Shown here one piece after another: positions 7,150-12,872 of a stretch of DNA of 12,872 nucleotides; the first letter of the stretch is position 1; every line of letters begins with the position of its first letter. Under the pieces are notes generated by a model that saw only the letters and a list, made by a program, of their open reading frames with translations, did no database searches and was not told where the DNA came from. Made by a program: the position numbers and the translations under genes. Location: assembly GCA_029946045.1 (NCBI GenBank), contig JAQSDS010000441.1, positions 1 to 12,872 of the forward strand. The letters are read 5' to 3'. Source of the stretch: Rhodoferax sp. Its GTDB lineage: Bacteria > Pseudomonadota > Gammaproteobacteria > Burkholderiales > Burkholderiaceae_C.

Positions 7150-7851
7150 ATGTCAGCACCCGCGGCCGGGACCGCACCAGCTGCCACCCTGCTGCAACTG
7201 ATGTGGCTGGCTTCGCCGGCCCTACCCATTGGTGGTTTTTCGTACTCGGAAGGTCTGGAAGCGGCGGTCGAGTCGGCCCGGGTCACAACTGAATCCGAAG
7301 CAGCTGCCTGGCTGCTGGATCAGCTTGAACTGAATCTGGCGCGCGGCGATCTGGCGCTCGTGGCCCAAGCCATAACCGCCTGGCGGGCCGCCGACGCGAA
7401 GCGCGTTGCCACCCTCAACGCCTGGGTACTGCAGACGCGCGAAAGCGGCGAACTGCGGGCGCAAACCGAACAAATGGGGCGTTCCCTGCTCGAATGGCTG
7501 CGCAACCACACCACGGCCACCCCGGCGCAAATCGGCCTGCTGGCCGAGCTGCAACCCACCTACCCACTGGCCTTTGCGCTGGCCGCCAGCGCCACCGGCG
7601 CGCCCGTGCGCGATGGCCTGTTGGCCTATGCCTTTGGCTGGGCCGAGAACATGGTGCAAGCCGCGATCAAATCGGTGCCACTGGGCCAAAGCGCCGGGCA
7701 GCGCATTTTGTCTGCCTTGACTGCAGCAATCCCTGCGGCCATTGACCACGCCCTGACGCTGAACGACGACAGCCGTCAGGCTTTTTCCCCCATGCTGGCC
7801 ATTTTGAGCAGTCAGCACGAGGTGCAATATTCCAGGCTGTTCAGGTCTTAG
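7150..7851 (+). CDS. ureF: Urease accessory protein UreF
   Basis: A 233-residue, mostly helical accessory protein that bridges UreD and the GTPase UreG in the nickel-insertion complex. Family hallmarks are [21 protein letters not shown] (17-37), the alanine-rich middle, [28 protein letters not shown], and the C-terminal [14 protein letters not shown]. The ATG at 7150 lies 3 bases after the ureE stop. Directly after this gene the operon is interrupted: the next 900 bases hold a toxin-antitoxin pair before ureG, whereas in most operons ureG follows ureF immediately. Confidence 0.95.
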   Translation: MSAPAAGTAPAATLLQLMWLASPALPIGGFSYSEGLEAAVESARVTTESEAAAWLLDQLELNLARGDLALVAQAITAWRAADAKRVATLNAWVLQTRESGELRAQTEQMGRSLLEWLRNHTTATPAQIGLLAELQPTYPLAFALAASATGAPVRDGLLAYAFGWAENMVQAAIKSVPLGQSAGQRILSALTAAIPAAIDHALTLNDDSRQAFSPMLAILSSQHEVQYSRLFRS

Positions 7852-7916
7852 CCCTTGCGCGTCAAGAGCCAATCACCATTTTTTAACGTCTATGTGAATC
7901 ACCCCCTCAATAGATA

Positions 7917-7955
7917 TCCATTTAAAATGGACAAGTTGAACCTTTAAATTGGACA
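7917..7955. promoter_or_regulatory. Candidate operator of the toxin-antitoxin pair
   Basis: A perfect palindrome TCCATTT-A-AAATGGA (7917-7931) is followed by a related site, ACCTTTAAATTGGA (about 7940-7953). The strings TTTAAAATGGACA (7921-7933) and TTTAAATTGGACA (7943-7955) agree at 12 of 13 bases and are spaced 22 bases, about two helical turns. The pair ends 4 bases before the antitoxin start. Two adjacent dyads on one face of the helix fit autorepression by a Phd/YefM-type antitoxin. TAAAAT at 7923-7928 could be a -10 box, but I see no good -35. The rest of 7852-7959 shows nothing clear. Confidence 0.55.
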
Positions 7956-7959
7956 CCAA

Positions 7960-8280
7960 ATGACCTGGAACATTGCCCAAGCCAAACAACAGTTTTCTGA
8001 AGTAGTGCGCTTGACTGCTCAGGAACCGCAGGCCATTTACAACCGCGACAAGCCTGTCGCCATGCTGGTGAACCCGGATGAATTCAAACAGTTCGCGGCC
8101 TGGCGCACGTCGCAGCGAGAAACATCGCTGATGGAGCAGTTCAATGACGCTCGCACTGCCCTGGCTGAAGCGGGGTGGACCCAGTTGCCGCTGACCGACC
8201 GCAGCGCCACCCAACGACCCAATGCGTTTGTGCAGATGCTCGAAGCAGAAGCAGCCGCGCGCCAGACCCCACCGCGCTGA
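7960..8280 (+). CDS. Phd/YefM-type antitoxin
   Basis: A 106-residue protein whose first 50 residues match the Phd/YefM DNA-binding fold: MTWNIAQAKQQFSEVVRLTAQEPQ followed by AIYNRDKPVAMLVNPDEF. This domain normally dimerises and represses its own promoter; the palindromes immediately upstream fit that. Residues about 55-106 form the toxin-neutralising tail, with an acidic and alanine-rich helix (LMEQFNDARTALAEAGW). The ATG at 7960 starts the domain exactly; no Shine-Dalgarno is visible, because the operator-like repeat occupies that space. The stop lies 7 bases before the PIN toxin gene, so they form one transcription unit. The pair sits inside the urease operon between ureF and ureG. Confidence 0.85.
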   Translation: MTWNIAQAKQQFSEVVRLTAQEPQAIYNRDKPVAMLVNPDEFKQFAAWRTSQRETSLMEQFNDARTALAEAGWTQLPLTDRSATQRPNAFVQMLEAEAAARQTPPR

Positions 8281-8287
8281 GGCAAGC

Positions 8288-8695
8288 ATGCAACTGATTG
8301 ACACCAATGTGCTGAGTGAACTGATGCGCGCGCAGCCAGATGCTGGCGTGCTGCGCTGGCTGGACGGGCGTCAACGCGTCAATCCACGCCTGACCATCTC
8401 AGTGGTGAGCGTCGATGAAATCATGTTTGGCCTGAGTTGGCGGCCCACAGAGCGTTTACTGAACTGGTTTGATGGCTTCTTGCAGCACCATACCGTCTTG
8501 CCAATCACCGTTGACATTGCCCGACGCGCCGGTGAAATGCGCGGTCAATTGCAGGCACGTGGTCAAACACACAGCCAGGCCGACATGCTGATTGCCGCCA
8601 CCGCCCAGATTCACGCCTTGACCATCGTGACCCGCAACGTGCGCGATTTCGACGCTTGCGGCTTAGGTGTGCTCAATCCGTTTGAGCAGGCGTGA
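8288..8695 (+). CDS. PIN-domain toxin (VapC/FitB-like ribonuclease)
   Basis: A 135-residue PIN-domain protein, probably an RNase that cleaves tRNA or other RNA when released from its antitoxin. The acidic metal-binding residues are in place: D5 in [13 protein letters not shown]44 in [12 protein letters not shown]99 in [11 protein letters not shown], and D120 in VTRNVRDF. Length is normal. The ATG at 8288 is preceded by GAGG at a good distance (TGAGGCAAGC). An upstream ATG at 8222 would overlap the antitoxin by 59 bases and add non-family sequence. Together with the preceding Phd/YefM-type gene it makes a complete type II toxin-antitoxin pair with no sign of decay. The RNA target cannot be read from sequence. 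Confidence 0.88.
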   Translation: MQLIDTNVLSELMRAQPDAGVLRWLDGRQRVNPRLTISVVSVDEIMFGLSWRPTERLLNWFDGFLQHHTVLPITVDIARRAGEMRGQLQARGQTHSQADMLIAATAQIHALTIVTRNVRDFDACGLGVLNPFEQA

Positions 8696-8762
8696 TGGAC
8701 CAGCCTTGCCAAGACCCTTGCCCCATGCCCTTGCCATTTCCTCCCCTATCCGTACCAACACC

Positions 8763-9425
8763 ATGACCACACCCCTGCACCACATCCCCAACCGTAGCAA
8801 ACACCTGCCCCCGTTACGCGTGGGTATCGGCGGGCCGGTGGGCTCCGGCAAAACCACGCTGCTGGAAATGCTGTGCAAAGCCATGCGCGACCAGTACGAC
8901 CTGGTGGCCATCACCAACGACATCTACACCAAGGAAGACCAGCGCCTGCTGACCGTGAGCGGCGCGCTGCCGGCCGAACGCATCATGGGGGTGGAAACCG
9001 GTGGCTGCCCGCACACCGCCATCCGCGAAGATGCGTCGATCAACCTGGAAGCCATCGACCGCATGCTGGTGGATTTTCCCGACGCTGATATTGTCTTCAT
9101 CGAGAGCGGTGGCGACAACCTGGCCGCCACCTTCAGCCCCGAACTGTCCGACCTGACGATTTACGTGATTGACGTGGCCGCGGGCGAAAAAATTCCGCGC
9201 AAGGGCGGCCCCGGCATCACCAAAAGCGATTTGTTTGTCATCAACAAAACCGACCTCGCCCCTTACGTGGGCGCGAATCTGGACGTGATGCACGCGGACA
9301 CCACACGCATGCGCAGCACGCCCAAGGGGCTCAAACCCTTTGTCATGACCAACTTGAAAACGCTGGATGGCCTGGCCCAGGTGGTGACCTTCATTGAGCA
9401 AAAGGGCATGCTGAAAAGCACATGA
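8763..9425 (+). CDS. ureG: Urease accessory GTPase UreG
   Basis: A 220-residue SIMIBI-class GTPase that powers nickel insertion into apo-urease. Motifs visible are the P-loop [11 protein letters not shown] (23-33), the metal-binding CPH (82-84), ESGGDN (114-119) and the guanine-specificity motif NKTD (161-164). The ATG at 8763 gives a typical start; the frame is open upstream to 8667, but that segment is not UreG-like and runs into the toxin gene. The 67-base gap after the toxin gene is pyrimidine-rich, contains three CTTGCC copies, and offers no evident ribosome binding site. How ureG is expressed relative to the rest of the operon is thus an open point. It converges with the TPR gene. Confidence 0.97.
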   Translation: MTTPLHHIPNRSKHLPPLRVGIGGPVGSGKTTLLEMLCKAMRDQYDLVAITNDIYTKEDQRLLTVSGALPAERIMGVETGGCPHTAIREDASINLEAIDRMLVDFPDADIVFIESGGDNLAATFSPELSDLTIYVIDVAAGEKIPRKGGPGITKSDLFVINKTDLAPYVGANLDVMHADTTRMRSTPKGLKPFVMTNLKTLDGLAQVVTFIEQKGMLKST

Positions 9426-9453
9426 GTGTTCGCGGCCAAGCGCTCGCCTGGGT

Positions 9454-9894
9454 TCAAGGCGCAGTCAGCTTGGCCATGACAGGCGCGAGCCTCTCCTTGT
9501 AGCTCGGCTCAACACGAATGGCTTCATTGAAAGCGGCCAGAGACAAATCATTTCTATCCATGTGCAGGTACGAAAAACCCAGACCCAACCAAGCCTTGCC
9601 ATTCTTGGCATCCAGGCTGATGACCTCCTTGTAAGTCTCCGTGGCGGCTTTGAAGTTCTGACGGGAAAGCTGTAACCCGCCCAGCTTCATGCGTGCGGCG
9701 ACAGACCTGGGCTGTGCGCTCACGGCCTGTTCGAAAGTCTTTTCAGCCAGGTCGAGTTTGCCCGCCGCCCATTGTTCGTCGCCCTGCTTCAACAGAGGGG
9801 CTGAAGCGGGCACCTGCGCCCAGGCAGGACTGCCAAAGACCAGCAGTGTGGTGCACAACAGGCCGACAAGCTTGAAATAGTTTTTACGCATCAT
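9454..9894 (-). CDS. Exported tetratricopeptide-repeat protein
   Basis: A 146-residue protein with a clear signal peptide (MMRKNYFKLVGLLCTTLLVFGSPAWA, probable cleavage after residue 26). Three TPR units follow at about 32-65, 66-99 and 100-133, for example NGKAWLGLGFSYLHMDRNDLSLAAFNEAI. TPR proteins are protein-interaction scaffolds; in the periplasm they often help assemble cytochromes or outer-membrane complexes. It lies 86 bases downstream of the octaheme cytochrome gene on the same strand, so a partner or assembly role for that cytochrome is a reasonable inference. A strong terminator lies between the two. Two adjacent ATG codons (9894 and 9891) could start it; neither has a strong ribosome binding site. 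Confidence 0.8.
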   Translation of the reverse strand: MMRKNYFKLVGLLCTTLLVFGSPAWAQVPASAPLLKQGDEQWAAGKLDLAEKTFEQAVSAQPRSVAARMKLGGLQLSRQNFKAATETYKEVISLDAKNGKAWLGLGFSYLHMDRNDLSLAAFNEAIRVEPSYKERLAPVMAKLTAP

Positions 9895-9927
9895 GTTTTG
9901 GTCCGTTCAAGGAACTGTTCGAGGAGC

Positions 9928-9957
9928 AAAAAAACGGCTCTTGAGTCAAGAGCCGTT
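9928..9957 (-). terminator. Intrinsic terminator after the octaheme cytochrome gene
   Basis: Read on the minus strand, AACGGCTCTTG-ACT-CAAGAGCCGTT is a perfect 11-base-pair stem with a 3-base loop, running straight into a run of seven T. It begins 23 bases past the cytochrome stop codon and ends 33 bases before the TPR start. It should end or strongly attenuate the cytochrome transcript, leaving the TPR gene to read-through or to RNA processing. Confidence 0.9.
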
Positions 9958-9980
9958 GATCGACCGATGGGCCAGGACAC

Positions 9981-11492
9981 TTATTTCAGGGCACCCTTGC
10001 CATAGCGGTCTTCATAACCTTTGCGAACTTTTTCAATGGCGTCCTTGCCCATGCCGTTAAAGAACCAGTCATGCCCGCTGATGGGTTTGAAATACTTGTC
10101 AAGGAGCGCATTGGCAAACTCTTCGTTGCCGTCCTTCTTGCGCACAACTTCCTTGAGCTCGGGAATCCATTTGAAGTAAGTGTGCTGGCTCACTTCATAG
10201 ATGCCATGCCACCAGGCGTAGTCAGGCCCCATCATGGCCGCACCGTGGCGCGCCCGACGGCCTTCGTGGTGCCAAATTTCAAACCAGGTCCACTTGATCT
10301 TGGCATCCATCGGTTCACGCGTCAGATAACCCTTGTCTTCCAGCTCTTTCATGACCGCAGCAATCGGCTTGGCGTACTTGTCGTTGTACAGATCCACCAG
10401 GTCGTCAAATTGTTTGTAATGACCGGCCACGGTGTTGCCGCTGTGGCAGGTGATGCAGACATTCTTCATTTTGTCGCGGCGCTGCTTCCAGGTCAGGATC
10501 TGGGTCACTTTGGCACCCTTGATCTCGTCGCCCACCTGGGGCAGTGGCTTGCCTTCAGGTTGGTCAAACTCGTCGCCATTGCTCAGGCGAACCATGTTGA
10601 GCTTGGTGGAAACGGCTGGCCGCAGGGTCCAGGAAATCCGCTCGCCGACGTCATGCGTGACCTTCTGTTCGCGGGTCGCGCTCATGTGGCAGGTCGCGCA
10701 GGTTGGGGCTGCGGTGTAATCATCGCCCACCACCCACTTCTTGGAATTCAGGTTCATTTCCTTGATGTTGGCGCGGTAAAGAATGCCGTGTTTGGATTCG
10801 TTGTAAATCTCGAGTTGCGGATGATCTGGCCCCAAATGGCACTTGCCGCAGGTGTCCGGCGTGCGGGCTTGCGCTGCCGAGAAGTTGTGGCGCGCATGGC
10901 AGGACGAGCACGAACCCAAAGAGCCATCGGTGTTGATCCGGCCGATGCCGGTGTTAGGCCAGGTTTGTGGCGTGGGTCGGCCATTGGCATCCACCTCGAC
11001 GGTGCTGCCATGGCACTGCACGCAACCCACGGTCACTGCAGCCGGCCCGCCGATCACTTCGCCTAGCAAGTTGTCGATGGAAGCGAGAATATTGCCAGCC
11101 TTGGCGTGGTGCGAGCGCTGCTGTTGTGCCACTTCAGCCTCATGACAGTTGGCACATGTTTTGGGGGTGACCACCACCTGAATGAAAGCACCTTCATGCT
11201 TGAAAGCGGCTTTTTCACCTTCCTTGGCCTTGTGGCAGTCGTAACAATCCACATTCTTGGCCGCATGGGTGCTGCGTTTCCACTCGCCGTAAATACCCGG
11301 GTCGTCTTCCTTGTTGTGGCAGCTCAGGCACTTCTTGCCGATGGCCGCGTCGGCTGGTGACTTCTTGTTCACGCGCTCAGCAGACACCTTCTTGGCGACC
11401 GGATCAGCGGCAAAAGCCGGGCTGGCCAGCATCAGGAAAGCGCACAGCAAGACCCATAACATGTGGGCTCCAAATCGCCTATTTCGCGCCAT
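9981..11492 (-). CDS. Octaheme c-type cytochrome, hydroxylamine oxidoreductase-like
   Basis: A 503-residue periplasmic protein with a signal peptide (cleavage near AFA-A, residue 28) and eight CXXCH heme sites: C55, C83, C113, C157, C195, C215, C265 and C346. Spacing and length fit the octaheme HAO/nitrite-reductase superfamily. The C-terminal part holds MMGPDYAWWHGIYEVSQHTYF (420-440), resembling the region of HAO that carries the tyrosine cross-linked to the catalytic P460 heme; Y425 is the candidate. With that tyrosine the enzyme would oxidise hydroxylamine; without it relatives reduce nitrite or hydroxylamine. A strong ribosome binding site precedes the ATG. It is transcribed after hisD but apparently on its own, and is followed by a terminator and a TPR gene. 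An octaheme nitrite or tetrathionate reductase is a less likely alternative. Confidence 0.85.
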   Translation of the reverse strand: MARNRRFGAHMLWVLLCAFLMLASPAFAADPVAKKVSAERVNKKSPADAAIGKKCLSCHNKEDDPGIYGEWKRSTHAAKNVDCYDCHKAKEGEKAAFKHEGAFIQVVVTPKTCANCHEAEVAQQQRSHHAKAGNILASIDNLLGEVIGGPAAVTVGCVQCHGSTVEVDANGRPTPQTWPNTGIGRINTDGSLGSCSSCHARHNFSAAQARTPDTCGKCHLGPDHPQLEIYNESKHGILYRANIKEMNLNSKKWVVGDDYTAAPTCATCHMSATREQKVTHDVGERISWTLRPAVSTKLNMVRLSNGDEFDQPEGKPLPQVGDEIKGAKVTQILTWKQRRDKMKNVCITCHSGNTVAGHYKQFDDLVDLYNDKYAKPIAAVMKELEDKGYLTREPMDAKIKWTWFEIWHHEGRRARHGAAMMGPDYAWWHGIYEVSQHTYFKWIPELKEVVRKKDGNEEFANALLDKYFKPISGHDWFFNGMGKDAIEKVRKGYEDRYGKGALK

Positions 11493-11497
11493 GATTT

Positions 11498-11503
11498 CTC
11501 CTC
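11498..11503 (-). promoter_or_regulatory. Strong ribosome binding site of the octaheme cytochrome
   Basis: On the minus strand GAGGAG lies 5 bases before the ATG that ends at 11492. It fixes the start codon directly before the signal peptide and suggests high translation, in contrast to the weak sites of most other genes in the window. Confidence 0.8.
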
Positions 11504-11523
11504 GTTTTGTAGATGTGTGGAGA

Positions 11524-11584
11524 ATTCTAGTGTGTCTGCTTTGTAAAGATGATCAGGATTGATCGCAGAATTAAGACACCTTAA
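11524..11584 (-). promoter_or_regulatory. Candidate promoter/operator region of the octaheme cytochrome
   Basis: TAGAAT on the minus strand (11529-11524) could be a -10 box with a start near 11516. There is no -35 match at the right distance. Instead, a dyad GATCA-N4-TGATC (11551-11564) would be centred near -41.5, as for class II activators. A second dyad, TTAAG-N4-CTTAA, is at 11571-11584, and GTGTCT/AGACAC (11532-11537, 11574-11579) encloses both. The dyads are seen directly; the activator is unknown, and the FNR pattern TTGAT-N4-ATCAA is not matched. Confidence 0.3.
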
Positions 11585-11635
11585 GAAGGGGAAAAATATA
11601 TATCCAAAGGCGTCCATTGAGGCATGTGCTGGCGG

Positions 11636-11713
11636 AAAAAAGCATGGGACGGGTTGGGGTGGTAGCCAATTGATGGGCGTCTGACCACAAGGAGGGCCAT
11701 CCCAAGCCGTCCC
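11636..11713 (-). terminator. Candidate hisD terminator (long imperfect hairpin)
   Basis: GGGACGGGTTGGG (11646-11658) is complementary to CCCAAGCCGTCCC (11701-11713) at 12 of 13 positions, and weaker pairing extends inward to 11663/11696. On the minus strand the stem is followed after 4 bases by six T (11641-11636). The loop is long, about 32-42 bases, so this is a less typical terminator or another inverted repeat. It starts 24 bases after the hisD stop codon. Confidence 0.45.
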
Positions 11714-11737
11714 CGGCCTCCACATCACCCAAACGTC

Positions 11738-12872
11738 TCAGCGCAGCCGCATCTCCGCCGCCCGCGCATGCGCCTGCAGGCCTTCGCCGTGGGCCAGCGT
11801 GGAGGCGATCCGGCCCAGGGTCTGGGCACCGGCTTCGCTGACCTCAATCAGGCTGCTGCGTTTCTGGAAGTCATAGACCCCAAGTGGCGAGCTGAAACGT
11901 GCCGTGCCACTGGTCGGCAGCACATGGTTGGGGCCGGCACAGTAGTCGCCCAGCGATTCGCTGGTGTAGGCACCCAGAAAAATGGCGCCAGCGTGCTTCA
12001 GCAGCGGCTCCCAGCGGTGCGGGTCGCGGCTACTCACTTCGAGGTGTTCCGGCGCAATCCGGTTGCTGATGGCGCAGGCTTCTTCCATGTTGCGGGTCAA
12101 AATCAGGGCGCCACGGTCGGTGAGCGACTTGGCGATGATCTCAGCGCGTGGCATCTCGGGCAGCAGGCGCTTGATACTGGCCTGCACCTGGTCAATATAG
12201 GCCGCGTCGGGGCACAGCAAAATGCTTTGCGCCAGTTCGTCGTGCTCGGCCTGGCTGAACAAATCCATGGCCACCCAATCGGGCGGCGTGGAGCCGTCGG
12301 CCAGCACCAGAATCTCGCTCGGGCCGGCAATCATGTCGATGCCCACGGTGCCAAACACGCGGCGTTTGGCGGCGGCCACGTAGGCATTGCCGGGGCCGGT
12401 GATTTTGTCCACATTGGGGATGGTCGCCGTGCCATAAGCCAGCGCTGCCACTGCCTGGGCACCGCCCACGGTGAAAGCACGGGTGACGCCGGCCACGTAA
12501 GCGGCGGCCAGCACCAGAGCATTTTTTTCGCCCTTGGGCGTCGGCACCACCATGATGATTTCACTCACACCGGCCACATGCGCCGGAATGGCGTTCATCA
12601 ATACGCTGCTCGGGTAAGCGGCCTTGCCGCCCGGCACGTAAATGCCGACCCGGTCCAGCGGCGTGACTTTTTGACCCAGCAGCGTGCCGTCTTGGTCGCG
12701 GTAGCTCCAGCTTTCGCCACTGGCTTTACGTTGCGCTTCGTGGTAGCTGCGCACCCGTGCGGCGGCGGCTTGCAGGGCGTCACGCTGGACAGCTGGCAAG
12801 CCATCGAAGGCGACTTTGAGCTCGACCTGGGTTAGTTCCAACTCGGCCATCGTGGTGGCTTGCAAGCCATCA
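11738..12872 (-). CDS. hisD: Histidinol dehydrogenase (partial, N-terminus beyond right edge)
   Basis: HisD oxidises L-histidinol to L-histidine through histidinal with two NAD+, the last two steps of histidine biosynthesis. About 377 residues are visible against roughly 435 in full-length members, so the N-terminal 55-60 residues lie outside; the apparent TTG start at 12865 is internal. Motifs present are [40 protein letters not shown], the zinc-ligand segment FSQAEHDE, the catalytic Glu-His in [21 protein letters not shown], and the C-terminal Zn-ligand His in [19 protein letters not shown]. In many betaproteobacteria hisC and hisB follow hisD; here the next gene, after 245 bases, is the octaheme cytochrome. 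Confidence 0.96.
   Translation of the reverse strand, partial: DGLQATTMAELELTQVELKVAFDGLPAVQRDALQAAAARVRSYHEAQRKASGESWSYRDQDGTLLGQKVTPLDRVGIYVPGGKAAYPSSVLMNAIPAHVAGVSEIIMVVPTPKGEKNALVLAAAYVAGVTRAFTVGGAQAVAALAYGTATIPNVDKITGPGNAYVAAAKRRVFGTVGIDMIAGPSEILVLADGSTPPDWVAMDLFSQAEHDELAQSILLCPDAAYIDQVQASIKRLLPEMPRAEIIAKSLTDRGALILTRNMEEACAISNRIAPEHLEVSSRDPHRWEPLLKHAGAIFLGAYTSESLGDYCAGPNHVLPTSGTARFSSPLGVYDFQKRSSLIEVSEAGAQTLGRIASTLAHGEGLQAHARAAEMRLR

Noticed and set aside
10071..11066. 331-codon plus-strand frame opposite the octaheme cytochrome
   Set aside because: The minus strand encodes eight CXXCH motifs in one frame; the plus frame has no recognisable protein features.
11551..11564. FNR/NnrR binding site before the octaheme gene
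   Set aside because: The dyad is GATCA-N4-TGATC, not TTGAT-N4-ATCAA; the half-sites have the wrong sequence and polarity.
11768..12835. 355-codon plus-strand frame opposite hisD
   Set aside because: hisD on the minus strand is certain by its motifs; the plus frame has no domain and typical shadow composition.
1..12872. CRISPR arrays, tRNA or rRNA genes, transposases
   Set aside because: No regularly spaced repeats, cloverleaf sequences, rRNA segments or transposase motifs were seen.

Overview
The window looks like chromosomal DNA from a GC-rich betaproteobacterium, most probably a Comamonadaceae member close to Rhodoferax or Polaromonas. That placement rests on gene style (urease operon, HisD, octaheme cytochrome and NCS1-type sensor kinase sequences) and is an inference, not a search result. 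All intact genes read cleanly. I see no rRNA, tRNA, CRISPR array or transposase.

Region 1 (1-3769, minus strand) is a two-component module. A very large hybrid histidine kinase carries an N-terminal NCS1-type nucleobase/hydantoin permease domain, a cysteine-rich linker, two further membrane helices, kinase domains and a receiver. It overlaps the start of a separate response regulator that runs off the left edge.

Region 2 (3770-4041) is the divergent intergenic region. It holds a near-consensus sigma-54 promoter pointing at ureA, a candidate NtrC site overlapping the kinase start, and a 102-base structured inverted repeat between them. Nitrogen-limitation control of urease is the natural reading.

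Region 3 (4042-9425, plus strand) is a urease operon: ureA, a 55-residue secreted or membrane mini-protein, ureB, ureC, ureE, ureF, an inserted Phd/PIN toxin-antitoxin pair, then ureG. UreABC form the nickel enzyme and UreEFG load nickel. The remaining accessory gene, ureD, is not in the window. The kinase module occupies the place upstream of ureA where ureD often lies.

Region 4 (9454-11492, minus strand) encodes a periplasmic octaheme c-type cytochrome of the hydroxylamine-oxidoreductase-like group and a small exported TPR protein. A strong intrinsic terminator separates the two.

Region 5 (11493-12872, minus strand) has an intergenic stretch with inverted repeats and a candidate hisD terminator, followed by hisD, which is cut by the right edge.

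Together the window mixes nitrogen acquisition (urea), possible purine/pyrimidine-type sensing and possible inorganic nitrogen redox chemistry. The most unusual items are the transporter-kinase fusion, the toxin-antitoxin pair inside the urease operon, the structured element before the sigma-54 promoter, and the octaheme enzyme.
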